Below are positions 14,686 to 21,262 of a DNA stretch of 21,262 nt, in pieces (the first letter of the stretch is position 1; each line of letters starts with the position of its first letter). The stretch spans positions 1 to 21,262 of the forward strand of contig VSNO01000073.1 in NCBI GenBank assembly GCA_009774375.1, given 5' to 3'. This DNA is from Lachnospiraceae bacterium (lineage in GTDB: Bacteria > Bacillota > Clostridia > Lachnospirales > Lachnospiraceae). A model generated the notes under the pieces. The model ran no database searches. It worked only from the letters and a program-made list of their open reading frames with translations, and was not told the DNA's origin. The translations under genes were made by a program, and so were the position numbers.

Positions 14686-15795
14686 TTATCTTTTGTCTTT
14701 TTTTTCGTAATATTCGTATTCAAGGTATTCTTCCGCATCTTCACGATATTCTTCGTCAGCGTATGACTCGTTTTCATAATGCGCATCGTCAGGATAGGGT
14801 TCGTCCGCATAATATCCATCATCGGAATAGGACTCATCCGCATAATCTTCATCGTCAGGATAGGGCTCGTCCGTGTAATATCCGTCATCAAAGTACGATT
14901 CGTCTTCGTATTCCCCGTCTGCATAATCGCCCTCGGAGGTTTCTGTATCTTTCCGGAAAAGGCTGTATACAGAATAACAGATCAGTGCCAGAACCCCTAT
15001 GATGGTAGCCGCCAGGGCGATCAATACAGGAGTGCCCAGCAGATGGGACGTCGTTTCTGTATAGGCTTCCTCGTCTGAGCTGTCCTCCGCCGGTTCTTCG
15101 TTGTCAGGCTCGCCGGCGGGAACCTCGGCAGGCGGCGTCTCCACTGTACTGGCGGCGGGATCTTCTGCCGCAGGCGGCTCTGTCACGGTTGTGTCGGGGG
15201 TTTGCTCAGCAGGGTTTTGGGCGCTGGTGAGCGGAGTGGAGGACACATAGTCTGCCAGTACATATCCGGAGCCGCCGGAATACTGTATCTGGTACCAGTT
15301 GTCAGCAGTTATACCGGTGACGGAGATCTCCTGACCGTATTTGAGTGTTCCAAGTTTGCTGTGGTTCGTGGAGGGGCCGCTGCGGACGTTCAGTCCTTTC
15401 GGTGAAGCAGCATAGACAGTACTCTGCATTGGCGTGACATTGGGGGCACTCTGGTCAGCCGGTGCGGGATCGGGCAGCGGTGCGACAGTCGTTGGATCTG
15501 TGGGCGGCAGCGGTGAGGCATCCGCGGGCGGGGCGGCAGTCGTTGGATCCGCTGGGAGGGCTGGAACAGGGGTGTTATCGGGCGTTCCTGCGGGAGCTGT
15601 ATTGGCGGCAGGCTGGGACTCCTGCTGTGCCGGAGTTTCGGCAGGTGCACCTGCAGTCGGTGTATCTGTCTCCGCTGCGAGCGCTGAGCGTGCGGGTGCG
15701 GCAGCAAAGAGCATCGCGGCAGAGGTATATACGATCACTTTTCTGGCGATGTTTTTTCTGTTAAAGATATCTGTATCACAAAATGTTTTATCCAC
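14686..15795 (-). CDS. Secreted/membrane-anchored SH3-domain protein with acidic tyrosine-rich tail
   Basis: 369 residues from GTG 15795, chosen because CCTCCTT at 15805-15811 (AAGGAGG on the minus strand) lies 9 bases upstream; a farther ATG at 15876 lacks such a site. Order of parts: signal sequence (about 12-40, ending ARSALA-AE); Pro/Ala/Thr-rich low-complexity linker (41-124); bacterial SH3 domain (about 125-185, GLNVRSGPSTNHSKLGTLKYG then NWYQIQYSGGSGYVLADYV); a second Pro/Glu linker; membrane helix (253-280); then an 89-residue tail (281-369) dominated by Asp, Glu and Tyr with a 22-residue tandem repeat. The SH3 domain probably binds peptidoglycan outside the cell, with the tail on the cytoplasmic side. 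The function of the tail is unknown. The gene is divergent from valS and convergent with the atp operon. Confidence 0.8.
   Translation of the reverse strand: MDKTFCDTDIFNRKNIARKVIVYTSAAMLFAAAPARSALAAETDTPTAGAPAETPAQQESQPAANTAPAGTPDNTPVPALPADPTTAAPPADASPLPPTDPTTVAPLPDPAPADQSAPNVTPMQSTVYAASPKGLNVRSGPSTNHSKLGTLKYGQEISVTGITADNWYQIQYSGGSGYVLADYVSSTPLTSAQNPAEQTPDTTVTEPPAAEDPAASTVETPPAEVPAGEPDNEEPAEDSSDEEAYTETTSHLLGTPVLIALAATIIGVLALICYSVYSLFRKDTETSEGDYADGEYEDESYFDDGYYTDEPYPDDEDYADESYSDDGYYADEPYPDDAHYENESYADEEYREDAEEYLEYEYYEKKDKR
14765..14896 (-). repeat. 66-bp tandem repeat encoding the Asp/Tyr-rich 22-residue repeat
   Basis: Two full in-frame units, 14765-14830 and 14831-14896, with a partial third starting at 14897. 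Each unit encodes a variant of DESY.DDGYY.DEPYPDD followed by four or five variable residues. The 66-base period preserves the frame, so copy number could vary without breaking the gene. Confidence 0.8.
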
Positions 15796-15816
15796 TTGGG
15801 AAATCCTCCTTGTTGG

Positions 15817-15840
15817 CAGGAACTGACGCTGCTGTTCCTG
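15817..15840 (-). other. Hairpin in the 5' leader of the SH3-protein gene
   Basis: CAGGAAC (15817-15823) and GTTCCTG (15834-15840) form a 7-bp stem with a 10-base loop. On the minus strand it sits 5 bases upstream of the AAGGAGG ribosome binding site, so it could affect translation initiation. Shape and loop size resemble the small hairpin at 8762-8785. Confidence 0.4.
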
Positions 15841-15860
15841 TGTGTTTCTGTCAGCGTACC

Positions 15861-15887
15861 CTAGAGCATTTTTCAAACACGCTCTAA
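15861..15887. repeat. IS-terminus-like palindromic fragment
   Basis: The minus strand reads TTAGAGCGTGTTTGAAAA, almost the same as the IS end at 318-335 (CTAGAGCGTGTTTCAAAA). The fragment is itself bounded by CTAGAGC and GCTCTA in inverted orientation, so it can fold as a short hairpin. It probably is a trace of a past insertion or a very small non-autonomous derivative. It lies in the leader of the SH3-protein gene. Confidence 0.5.
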
Positions 15888-15896
15888 GGCACGCTT

Positions 15897-15925
15897 ATTT
15901 TACAGGATATAGTATACCATGTAAA
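15897..15925 (-). promoter_or_regulatory. Promoter region of the SH3-protein gene
   Basis: Two overlapping minus-strand possibilities. One is TTTACA (15925-15920), 17-base spacer, TAAAAT (15902-15897). The other is an extended -10 TGGTATACT (15919-15911) without a good -35. Either gives a leader of about 90 bases containing the IS-like fragment and a hairpin. Confidence 0.5.
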
Positions 15926-15961
15926 TACACAAGATTATATATAAAAAATAAATAAATTTTC

Positions 15962-15990
15962 TTGACATTTTACAGGAGATTTAATACTAT
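15962..15990 (+). promoter_or_regulatory. Promoter of the valS T-box leader
   Basis: Perfect TTGACA (15962-15967), 17-base spacer, TACTAT (15985-15990). Transcription would start near 15997, giving a leader of about 325 bases before valS. The non-coding interval 15796-16321 is thus filled by two divergent promoters, the IS-like fragment and the T-box. Confidence 0.75.
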
Positions 15991-15996
15991 TATTAA

Positions 15997-16294
15997 ATGT
16001 GAATACGTTCGTGAAAGGTAGTGCCAGAGAGGAGTATCTGTCAGCCCCTTACCAGAGAGGGAGATCCTGGCTTTGTCTGCCAGGCTGTGAGATCACCCGA
16101 AGGAAGAGACAGAGAAGGTAGCTTTGAAACCGGAGATCTGAAATGTGTCAGTAAGATCTCACGTTTTGCCCGCGTTACAGGGCAGGGCTTTAGAGCCTGT
16201 TGAGATGGCGGGTGTGTATATCACATGCGCTGAGACAAAGGTGGTACCGCGTTTGTTCGCCCTTTGCTGTAGAGCTTACAGTGAAGGTTTTTTT
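15997..16294 (+). ncRNA. T-box riboswitch leader of valS
   Basis: The T-box sequence AAGGTGGTACCGCG (16238-16251) matches the family consensus. Stem I features precede it: an AGTA motif (16033-16036), an ACCAGAGAGG bulge segment (16051-16060), and CAGCC (16042-16046) pairing with GGCTG (16083-16087). By comparison with other T-boxes the specifier follows four bases later, before ACC: ATC at 16092-16094, an Ile codon. The antiterminator pairs CAAAGG (16236-16241) with CCTTTG (16261-16266) and GCG (16249-16251) with CGC (16258-16260), leaving the TGGTACC bulge that contacts the tRNA acceptor end. CCTTTG is also the 5' arm of the terminator, so the two folds exclude each other. Uncharged tRNA would allow valS transcription. 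Confidence 0.92.
16261..16294 (+). terminator. Conditional terminator of the valS T-box
   Basis: CCTTTGCTGT (16261-16270) pairs with ACAGTGAAGG (16278-16287) around AGAGCTT, followed by seven T (16288-16294). It stops transcription before valS unless the antiterminator forms. Confidence 0.9.
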
Positions 16295-16321
16295 CATTTG
16301 CAGGAAGGAGCATAATACAGT

Positions 16322-18976
16322 ATGGGAAAAGAATTGGCAAAGACCTATGATCCGCACGGTCTGGAGGACAGGATCTATCAGAAATGGCTGGATAAGAAAT
16401 ATTTTCATGCGGAGGCAGACAGGAGCAGAAAACCGTTTACGATCGTGATCCCGCCTCCAAATATTACAGGGCAGCTGCATATGGGACATGCACTGGACAA
16501 TACGATGCAGGACATTCTGATCCGTTTTAAGAGAATGCAGGGGTACAATGCGCTCTGGCAGCCGGGAACGGACCATGCAAGCATTGCCACGGAGGTCAAG
16601 ATCATCGAGAAACTGAAGGAGGAGGGGATCGATAAGCATGACCTTGGGCGTGAGAAGTTCCTTGAGCGTGCGTGGGACTGGAAAAAGGAGTACGGCGGGC
16701 GGATCATCAGCCAGCTCAAGAAGCTTGGTTCCTCCTGCGACTGGGACAGAGAGCGTTTCACGATGGATGAGGGCTGCAATAAGGCTGTCACGGAAGTTTT
16801 CTGCAAAATGCACGAGAAAGGTTATATTTACAAGGGTGCCAGGATGATCAACTGGTGTCCGGTGTGCAATACCTCGATATCTGATGCGGAGGTTGAGTAC
16901 GAGGAACAGGCGGGGCATTTGTGGCATATCCGGTATCCGGTCCTGAATGACGACGGTTCAGAGTCCGGTGAGTATCTGACCTTTGCGACGACGAGACCGG
17001 AGACGATGCTCGGCGATACGGCGGTGGCGATCCATCCGGAGGATGAGCGGTATGCCCATCTGAGGGGAAAGAAGCTGATGCTGCCGCTGATGAACCGGGA
17101 GATCCCGGTGGTGGAAGATACGTATGTCGATATGGAGTTTGGTACAGGCGTCGTCAAGATCACGCCGGCGCATGATCCGAATGACTTTGAGGTAGGGAAG
17201 CGGCACGGCCTGCCGCTGATCAACATCATGAACGACGATGCGACGATCAATGAAAACGGCGGTAAATACGCGGGCATGGAGCGCTATGAGGCGCGCAGGG
17301 CGATCGTGGAGGAGCTCGACAGTATGGGGCTTCTCGTGAAGGTGGAGGATTACAGCCACAATGTGGGCACGCATGACCGCTGCAAGACGACGATCGAGCC
17401 GCTGGTGAAGCAGCAGTGGTTTGTGAGGATGGACGAGCTGATCAGGCCTGCTGTCGAGGCTGTAAAGAACGGTGATATCCGGTTGATCCCGGAGAGAATG
17501 GACAAGATCTACTACAACTGGACGGACAATATCAAGGACTGGTGTATTTCCAGACAGCTCTGGTGGGGACACAGGATCCCGGCTTATTACTGTGATGAGT
17601 GCGGTGAGATCATCGTGGCAAAGAGTATGCCGGATGTTTGTCCAAAGTGCGGCTGCGGGCATTTCACGCAGGATCCGGACACGCTTGATACATGGTTTTC
17701 ATCGGCGCTGTGGCCGTTCTCGACGCTCGGATGGCCGGATCGGACGGAGGATCTGGACTATTTCTATCCGACGGATGTGCTTGTGACAGGGTATGACATT
17801 ATCTTTTTCTGGGTGATCCGCATGATCTTCTCCGGCTATGAGCACATGAAGGAGAAGCCTTTTAAGACAGTGCTCTTCCACGGGCTGGTGCGCGACGCGC
17901 AGGGCAGAAAGATGTCGAAGTCGCTTGGCAACGGCATTGACCCGCTGGAGGTGATCGAACAGTACGGCGCGGACGCGCTCAGGATGACGCTGATCACGGG
18001 CAATGCGCCTGGAAACGATATGCGGTTTTATTATGAGCGGGTGGAGGCAAACAGGAATTTTGCCAATAAGATCTGGAATGCATCGCGTTTTATCATGATG
18101 AATATGGAAGGGAAATCAGTCACTGACGCGACAGGATCCCTGGAGCCGGTGGACCGCTGGATCATATCGAAGCTGAACACCCTGATCAGGGAAGTCACGG
18201 ATAATATGGAGAATTTTGAGCTCGGTATCGCGGTTCAGAAGATCTATGATTTTATCTGGGATGAGTTCTGTGACTGGTACATCGAGATGGTCAAGCCCAG
18301 ACTTTACAACACGGACGACGCGGTGTCACAGAATGCGGCCCTGTGGACGTTAAAGAGCGTGCTGATCGACGCGCTGAAGCTCCTGCATCCGTATATGCCG
18401 TTCATAACGGAGGAGATCTTCTGCTCGCTCCAGTCGCAGGAAGAGTCCATCATGATCTCGAAGTGGCCGGAGTATGCTAAGGATCGCAGTTTCGCGAAGG
18501 ATGAGAAGGACATCGAGATCATCAAGGAGGCGGTGCGCGGTATCAGAAACGTGAGGACCGGGATGAATGTCGCCCCATCAAAAAAGGCGCATATCTATGT
18601 GGTATCGGATAAGGCTGACATCAGAAAAACGTTTGAGGAAGGGAAACTTTTCTTCGCGTCGCTTGCCAGTGCGTCCGACGTGACGATACAGTGCGACAAG
18701 GAAGGCATCGCGGAGGATGCGGTTTCCGTGGTGATCGCCAATGCTAATATTTATATTCCGTTTGCGGAGCTTGTCGATATCGCGCAGGAGATCGAACGCC
18801 TGGAAAAGGAATCAAAGCGTCTCGACGGCGAGCTGGCGCGCGTCAATGGCATGCTGAACAATGATAAGTTTATGGCGAAGGCGCCGGAGGCAAAGATCGC
18901 GGAAGAAAAGGGAAAATTGGCTAAATATGTACAAATGAAAGAACAAATCCTGGAACGGCTTGCGCAACTGAGGTAA
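16322..18976 (+). CDS. valS: Valyl-tRNA synthetase
   Basis: 884 residues, the normal size of bacterial ValRS. Class I motifs: IPPPNITGQLHMGHA (HIGH-type HMGH, residues 53-56) and KMSKS at 530-534 in GRKMSKSLGNGIDP. ValRS-type segments include GTDHASIATE, SSCDWDRERFTMD, TTRPETMLGDTAVAIHP in the editing domain, and WFSSALWPFSTLGWP. CDECG and CPKCGCGH form a likely zinc site. A C-terminal coiled coil (about 815-884) binds tRNA. The enzyme charges tRNA-Val with valine and removes misattached threonine. GGAAGGAG (16303-16310) is 11 bases before ATG. Expression is controlled by the upstream T-box. Confidence 0.97.
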   Translation: MGKELAKTYDPHGLEDRIYQKWLDKKYFHAEADRSRKPFTIVIPPPNITGQLHMGHALDNTMQDILIRFKRMQGYNALWQPGTDHASIATEVKIIEKLKEEGIDKHDLGREKFLERAWDWKKEYGGRIISQLKKLGSSCDWDRERFTMDEGCNKAVTEVFCKMHEKGYIYKGARMINWCPVCNTSISDAEVEYEEQAGHLWHIRYPVLNDDGSESGEYLTFATTRPETMLGDTAVAIHPEDERYAHLRGKKLMLPLMNREIPVVEDTYVDMEFGTGVVKITPAHDPNDFEVGKRHGLPLINIMNDDATINENGGKYAGMERYEARRAIVEELDSMGLLVKVEDYSHNVGTHDRCKTTIEPLVKQQWFVRMDELIRPAVEAVKNGDIRLIPERMDKIYYNWTDNIKDWCISRQLWWGHRIPAYYCDECGEIIVAKSMPDVCPKCGCGHFTQDPDTLDTWFSSALWPFSTLGWPDRTEDLDYFYPTDVLVTGYDIIFFWVIRMIFSGYEHMKEKPFKTVLFHGLVRDAQGRKMSKSLGNGIDPLEVIEQYGADALRMTLITGNAPGNDMRFYYERVEANRNFANKIWNASRFIMMNMEGKSVTDATGSLEPVDRWIISKLNTLIREVTDNMENFELGIAVQKIYDFIWDEFCDWYIEMVKPRLYNTDDAVSQNAALWTLKSVLIDALKLLHPYMPFITEEIFCSLQSQEESIMISKWPEYAKDRSFAKDEKDIEIIKEAVRGIRNVRTGMNVAPSKKAHIYVVSDKADIRKTFEEGKLFFASLASASDVTIQCDKEGIAEDAVSVVIANANIYIPFAELVDIAQEIERLEKESKRLDGELARVNGMLNNDKFMAKAPEAKIAEEKGKLAKYVQMKEQILERLAQLR

Positions 18977-18989
18977 ATGGTGGTACAAT
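18960..18989 (+). promoter_or_regulatory. Promoter of the FapA/DUF342 gene overlapping the valS end
   Basis: TTGCGC (18960-18965), 18-base spacer, TACAAT (18984-18989) preceded by TGG, forming an extended -10. The -35 lies within the last valS codons. It would allow expression independent of the T-box. Confidence 0.5.
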
Positions 18990-19031
18990 ATAGGCATAAA
19001 GGGGCCGGGGTGCCTTCTCGGAGGTGAACAA

Positions 19032-20417
19032 ATGGTTAATGTCAAGTCTTATGTCAGAATAGCAGAGGATAAAAAAGAAGCGTGGCTTTACTTGTGCGCA
19101 CCGGAGGAAGGCACAAGATACGAAAAGCCGGAGATCATGAGATACCTTCAGCTGAATGGGGTAGTGGCAGGTATCAATGAGTCACATGTTGCAGCGATGT
19201 GTAAGAAGCAGATCTATGACCGCGAGGTAAAGATCGCGTCAAGTGAAAAAGGAGAGCCCGGAAGTGCTGGATATTTTGAGTTTTTCTTTAGCACAGAGAA
19301 GCCCAGACCCGAGATCCGAACGGATGGAACAGTCGATTACAGAAGTATGTCCCTGGTGCAGAATGTGGAGGAGGGACAGCTGCTGGCGGTGTATCATCCT
19401 GCCATCCAGGGAACCTCGGGGAGGGATGTCACCGGTGCGATTGAAAAAGCCAATGTCTATAAAGAGCTCAGGCCGCTTACAGGTAAGGGGATCAGCAATG
19501 AGGAGGATCCGAATAAATACTACGCGTCAAAGTCTGGCAAGATCGAATATGATGGTACCAGTAAGCTGTCGGTGGTAGAGGTGTATGAGATACAGGGCGG
19601 CTGTGATTATGCAAACAATGCGCTGGTTGATTTTAACGGGGATGTCATCATACATGGAAATGTGGAGGCGGGCGTCACGGTGCGGGCTGGAAAGAGTCTT
19701 ACGGTTGAGGGGGTTGTCGAGTCGGCGAGCATTTCGGCGGGCGGTACGGTGTGCCTCAAGCGCGGCATGCAGGGAGCCGGCAAGGGCGCGATCGTCGCGG
19801 GCGGTGATGTCTTCACAGAGTTTATCGAGTATGCGAATGTCAGCGCCGGCGGAAATGTGCAGTCCAATGTCATACTGAACTCCAAAGTGACCGCGGGCGA
19901 CCAGATCACGCTCACGGGCAAGAAAGGTCTGATCGCCGGAGGATACGTGCATGCGATGATGGGGGTAAACTGCCAGAATGCGGGCAACCAGTCGGAGATC
20001 AAGACGGGGATCCATGTCGGGGTGATGCCCGAGATCATGGAACAGCGCATCGCGATGAATGAGGAGTACATGAAACTGAACCAGGAGCTGGATGAGGTGG
20101 CAATGGGGATGGCAAAGATCCTGCGCGTCAGGCAGCAGACGGGAGAACTCAGTGAACAGCTCCAGGCACATCTCGATGATCTGAAGAAGAAAAAGAGTGA
20201 TATCTACATAAAGTGTATCAGGGCAAAGAAACAGGTTGACGATCTCGAGAAGATCATCCTGAAATCAAGAGAAGCCAAGATCCGGATCAGCGGAAATGTC
20301 CACAAGGGTACGGTGATCAGTATCGATGACAACAGAATGGTGATCAACAGGGATACAAGCTTTATGGAGTATTCTTCACAGAACGGTGTCATTGTCGGAA
20401 CGGTAGTGGTTTTATAA
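19032..20417 (+). CDS. FapA family protein (DUF342)
   Basis: 461 residues. The N-terminal half includes GQLLAVYHPAIQGTSGRDVTG, a typical DUF342 signature. Residues about 185-345 form a glycine-rich run of short beta strands (DFNGDVIIHGNVEAGVTV, VEGVVESASISAGGTVCLK, AGGDVFTEF, SAGGNVQSNVILNSKVTAG), a right-handed beta-helix. A lysine-rich coiled coil (about 350-420) and a short beta tail follow. Family knowledge: FapA proteins are cytoplasmic and have been linked to polar localisation and flagellar assembly in some bacteria, but occur in non-flagellated species too; function here is unknown. GGAGGTG lies 5 bases before ATG. The gene sits between valS and folC with its own promoter and terminator. 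Confidence 0.87.
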   Translation: MVNVKSYVRIAEDKKEAWLYLCAPEEGTRYEKPEIMRYLQLNGVVAGINESHVAAMCKKQIYDREVKIASSEKGEPGSAGYFEFFFSTEKPRPEIRTDGTVDYRSMSLVQNVEEGQLLAVYHPAIQGTSGRDVTGAIEKANVYKELRPLTGKGISNEEDPNKYYASKSGKIEYDGTSKLSVVEVYEIQGGCDYANNALVDFNGDVIIHGNVEAGVTVRAGKSLTVEGVVESASISAGGTVCLKRGMQGAGKGAIVAGGDVFTEFIEYANVSAGGNVQSNVILNSKVTAGDQITLTGKKGLIAGGYVHAMMGVNCQNAGNQSEIKTGIHVGVMPEIMEQRIAMNEEYMKLNQELDEVAMGMAKILRVRQQTGELSEQLQAHLDDLKKKKSDIYIKCIRAKKQVDDLEKIILKSREAKIRISGNVHKGTVISIDDNRMVINRDTSFMEYSSQNGVIVGTVVVL

Positions 20418-20422
20418 AGTAT

Positions 20423-20456
20423 AAAAAGGGTTCGCGTGCAAGGGCGGGCTCTTTTT
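20423..20456 (+). terminator. Rho-independent terminator after the FapA gene
   Basis: AAAAAGGGTTCGC (20423-20435) pairs with GCGGGCTCTTTTT (20444-20456), 13 pairs including three G-U, loop of 8 bases. The 3' arm ends in five T. Confidence 0.8.
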
Positions 20457-20509
20457 ATGCACACGGGCACCCGGGGGAAGACTGTCAGCACCTAAGGGAG
20501 GAATATACA

Positions 20510-21262
20510 GTGAGAGAGCAGATCGCAGGCAGTTATGCCGACGCAGAACATTTTCTGGACGATGTTCCCAGATTTACCCGAAAGAACCCGATGAAGGAGA
20601 CAAAGGGTTTTTATGAATTTATACAGAGCCGGGATCATGGCAGATACAGCGAGAAAAATCTGGGAAAGGTGATCCATGTGGCGGGAACGAATGGAAAGGG
20701 GTCTGTCTGCGCATTTCTGCAGAGTATATGTCTGGAAAGCGGCTACAGGACGGGCATGTTCACATCGCCGCACCTCGTGACGACCAGGGAGCGTTTCTGT
20801 GTTGACGGCACCATGATATCTGAGGAAGCATTTATGGAGGCTTTCTGCTGGCTTTCTGACAGGATCACGGAGTATCACCGCATCCGGCCGGAGTATTGCC
20901 CGACATATTTTGAGCGTCTGTTCTTTATGGGGATATATGTGTTTGCGGGAGCCGGCGTCGATATTACGATACTCGAGACCGGACTCGGGGGACGGCTCGA
21001 TGCGACCAATGTGGTGCAGCATCCCGTGGTGACAGTGATCACGGAGATCGGATTGGACCACATGGCTTATCTGGGGAACACGATCCGGGAGATCGCATCC
21101 GAAAAGGCCGGGATCATCAAGCGCGGGGTGCCTGTTGTCTTTTCGGACAGAAAAAGGGCGGCGTCTGACGTGATCTGTCAAAAAGCGGAGGAATCTGGCT
21201 GTAAATGGACCGCCGGGTCGGAAAATTACTACAAAATAAATGAAATTCAGAAAACATTCATT
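20510..21262 (+). CDS. folC: Folylpolyglutamate synthase / dihydrofolate synthase, 5' part
   Basis: 251 codons are open to the end of the window; the 3' part is missing. HVAGTNGKGSVCAFL is the P-loop of the Mur-ligase-like FolC family, followed by GMFTSPHLVTTRERF, ETGLGGRLDATNVV and ITEIGLDHMAYLGNTI with metal and substrate residues. It adds glutamate to folates (and in many bacteria to dihydropteroate). The start is GTG 20510, since AAGGGAGG at 20494-20501 lies 8 bases upstream and no ATG is suitably placed. valS-folC adjacency is common in Firmicutes; here the two are separated by a FapA gene. Confidence 0.92.
   Translation, partial: MREQIAGSYADAEHFLDDVPRFTRKNPMKETKGFYEFIQSRDHGRYSEKNLGKVIHVAGTNGKGSVCAFLQSICLESGYRTGMFTSPHLVTTRERFCVDGTMISEEAFMEAFCWLSDRITEYHRIRPEYCPTYFERLFFMGIYVFAGAGVDITILETGLGGRLDATNVVQHPVVTVITEIGLDHMAYLGNTIREIASEKAGIIKRGVPVVFSDRKRAASDVICQKAEESGCKWTAGSENYYKINEIQKTFI

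Noticed and set aside
318..15887. The whole interval as a composite transposon
   Set aside because: It contains a core atp operon and normal housekeeping context; one end is only a fragment and no active transposase remains.
1..21262. CRISPR array, tRNA, rRNA or prophage genes
   Set aside because: No regularly spaced repeats, tRNA-like cloverleaf sequence, rRNA sequence or phage proteins seen on either strand.

Overview
The window looks like chromosome from an anaerobic Gram-positive Firmicute, most likely class Clostridia and probably Lachnospiraceae. This is inferred from strong AGGAGG-type ribosome binding sites, consensus sigma-A promoters, a T-box leader on an aminoacyl-tRNA synthetase gene, a ten-gene ATP synthase operon led by atpZ/atpI-type genes, and the protein families present. 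I could not test the taxonomy by search.

Layout. 1-279: the 3' part of a PIN-domain toxin-like gene. About 318-870: a decayed IS5-family element lacking its transposase start. 919-2878: a lipoprotein gene and a MATE transporter, almost overlapping. 2868-3347: a convergent DUF402 gene. 3515-7093: a signalling module of a FIST sensor, a soluble methyl-accepting-type protein, a free Hpt phosphotransfer protein and a REC/HD-GYP c-di-GMP phosphodiesterase, with promoters before the first and third genes and no histidine kinase in the window. 7157-14612: the complete atp operon (atpZ-I-B-E-F-H-A-G-D-C) from a near-consensus promoter to a 15-bp terminator hairpin. 14686-15795, minus strand: a membrane-anchored SH3-domain surface protein with an acidic, tyrosine-rich repeated tail. 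15962-16294: promoter and T-box leader. 16322-18976: valS. 19032-20417: a FapA/DUF342 gene with its own promoter and terminator. 20510-end: the 5' part of folC.

How the genes work together. The atp operon builds a rotary F1Fo ATP synthase, and its c subunit carries the ligand set of Na+-coupled enzymes. The 3515-7093 module has the parts of a phosphorelay that would end in c-di-GMP hydrolysis, resembling FIST/NosP-type circuits. valS is controlled by transcription attenuation through its T-box.

The least expected signal is RNA-level. Two intergenic gaps of the atp operon (before atpE and before atpA) each hold a roughly 60-nt bulged hairpin. Their 55-nt cores align without gaps at 36 identities, have the same bulge and loop layout, and differ by compensatory base-pair changes. 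This is what a conserved structured RNA element present twice in one operon would look like. Other points of interest are a T-box specifier that reads as Ile (AUC) in front of a Val synthetase, and the kinase-less FIST/MCP/Hpt/HD-GYP module.
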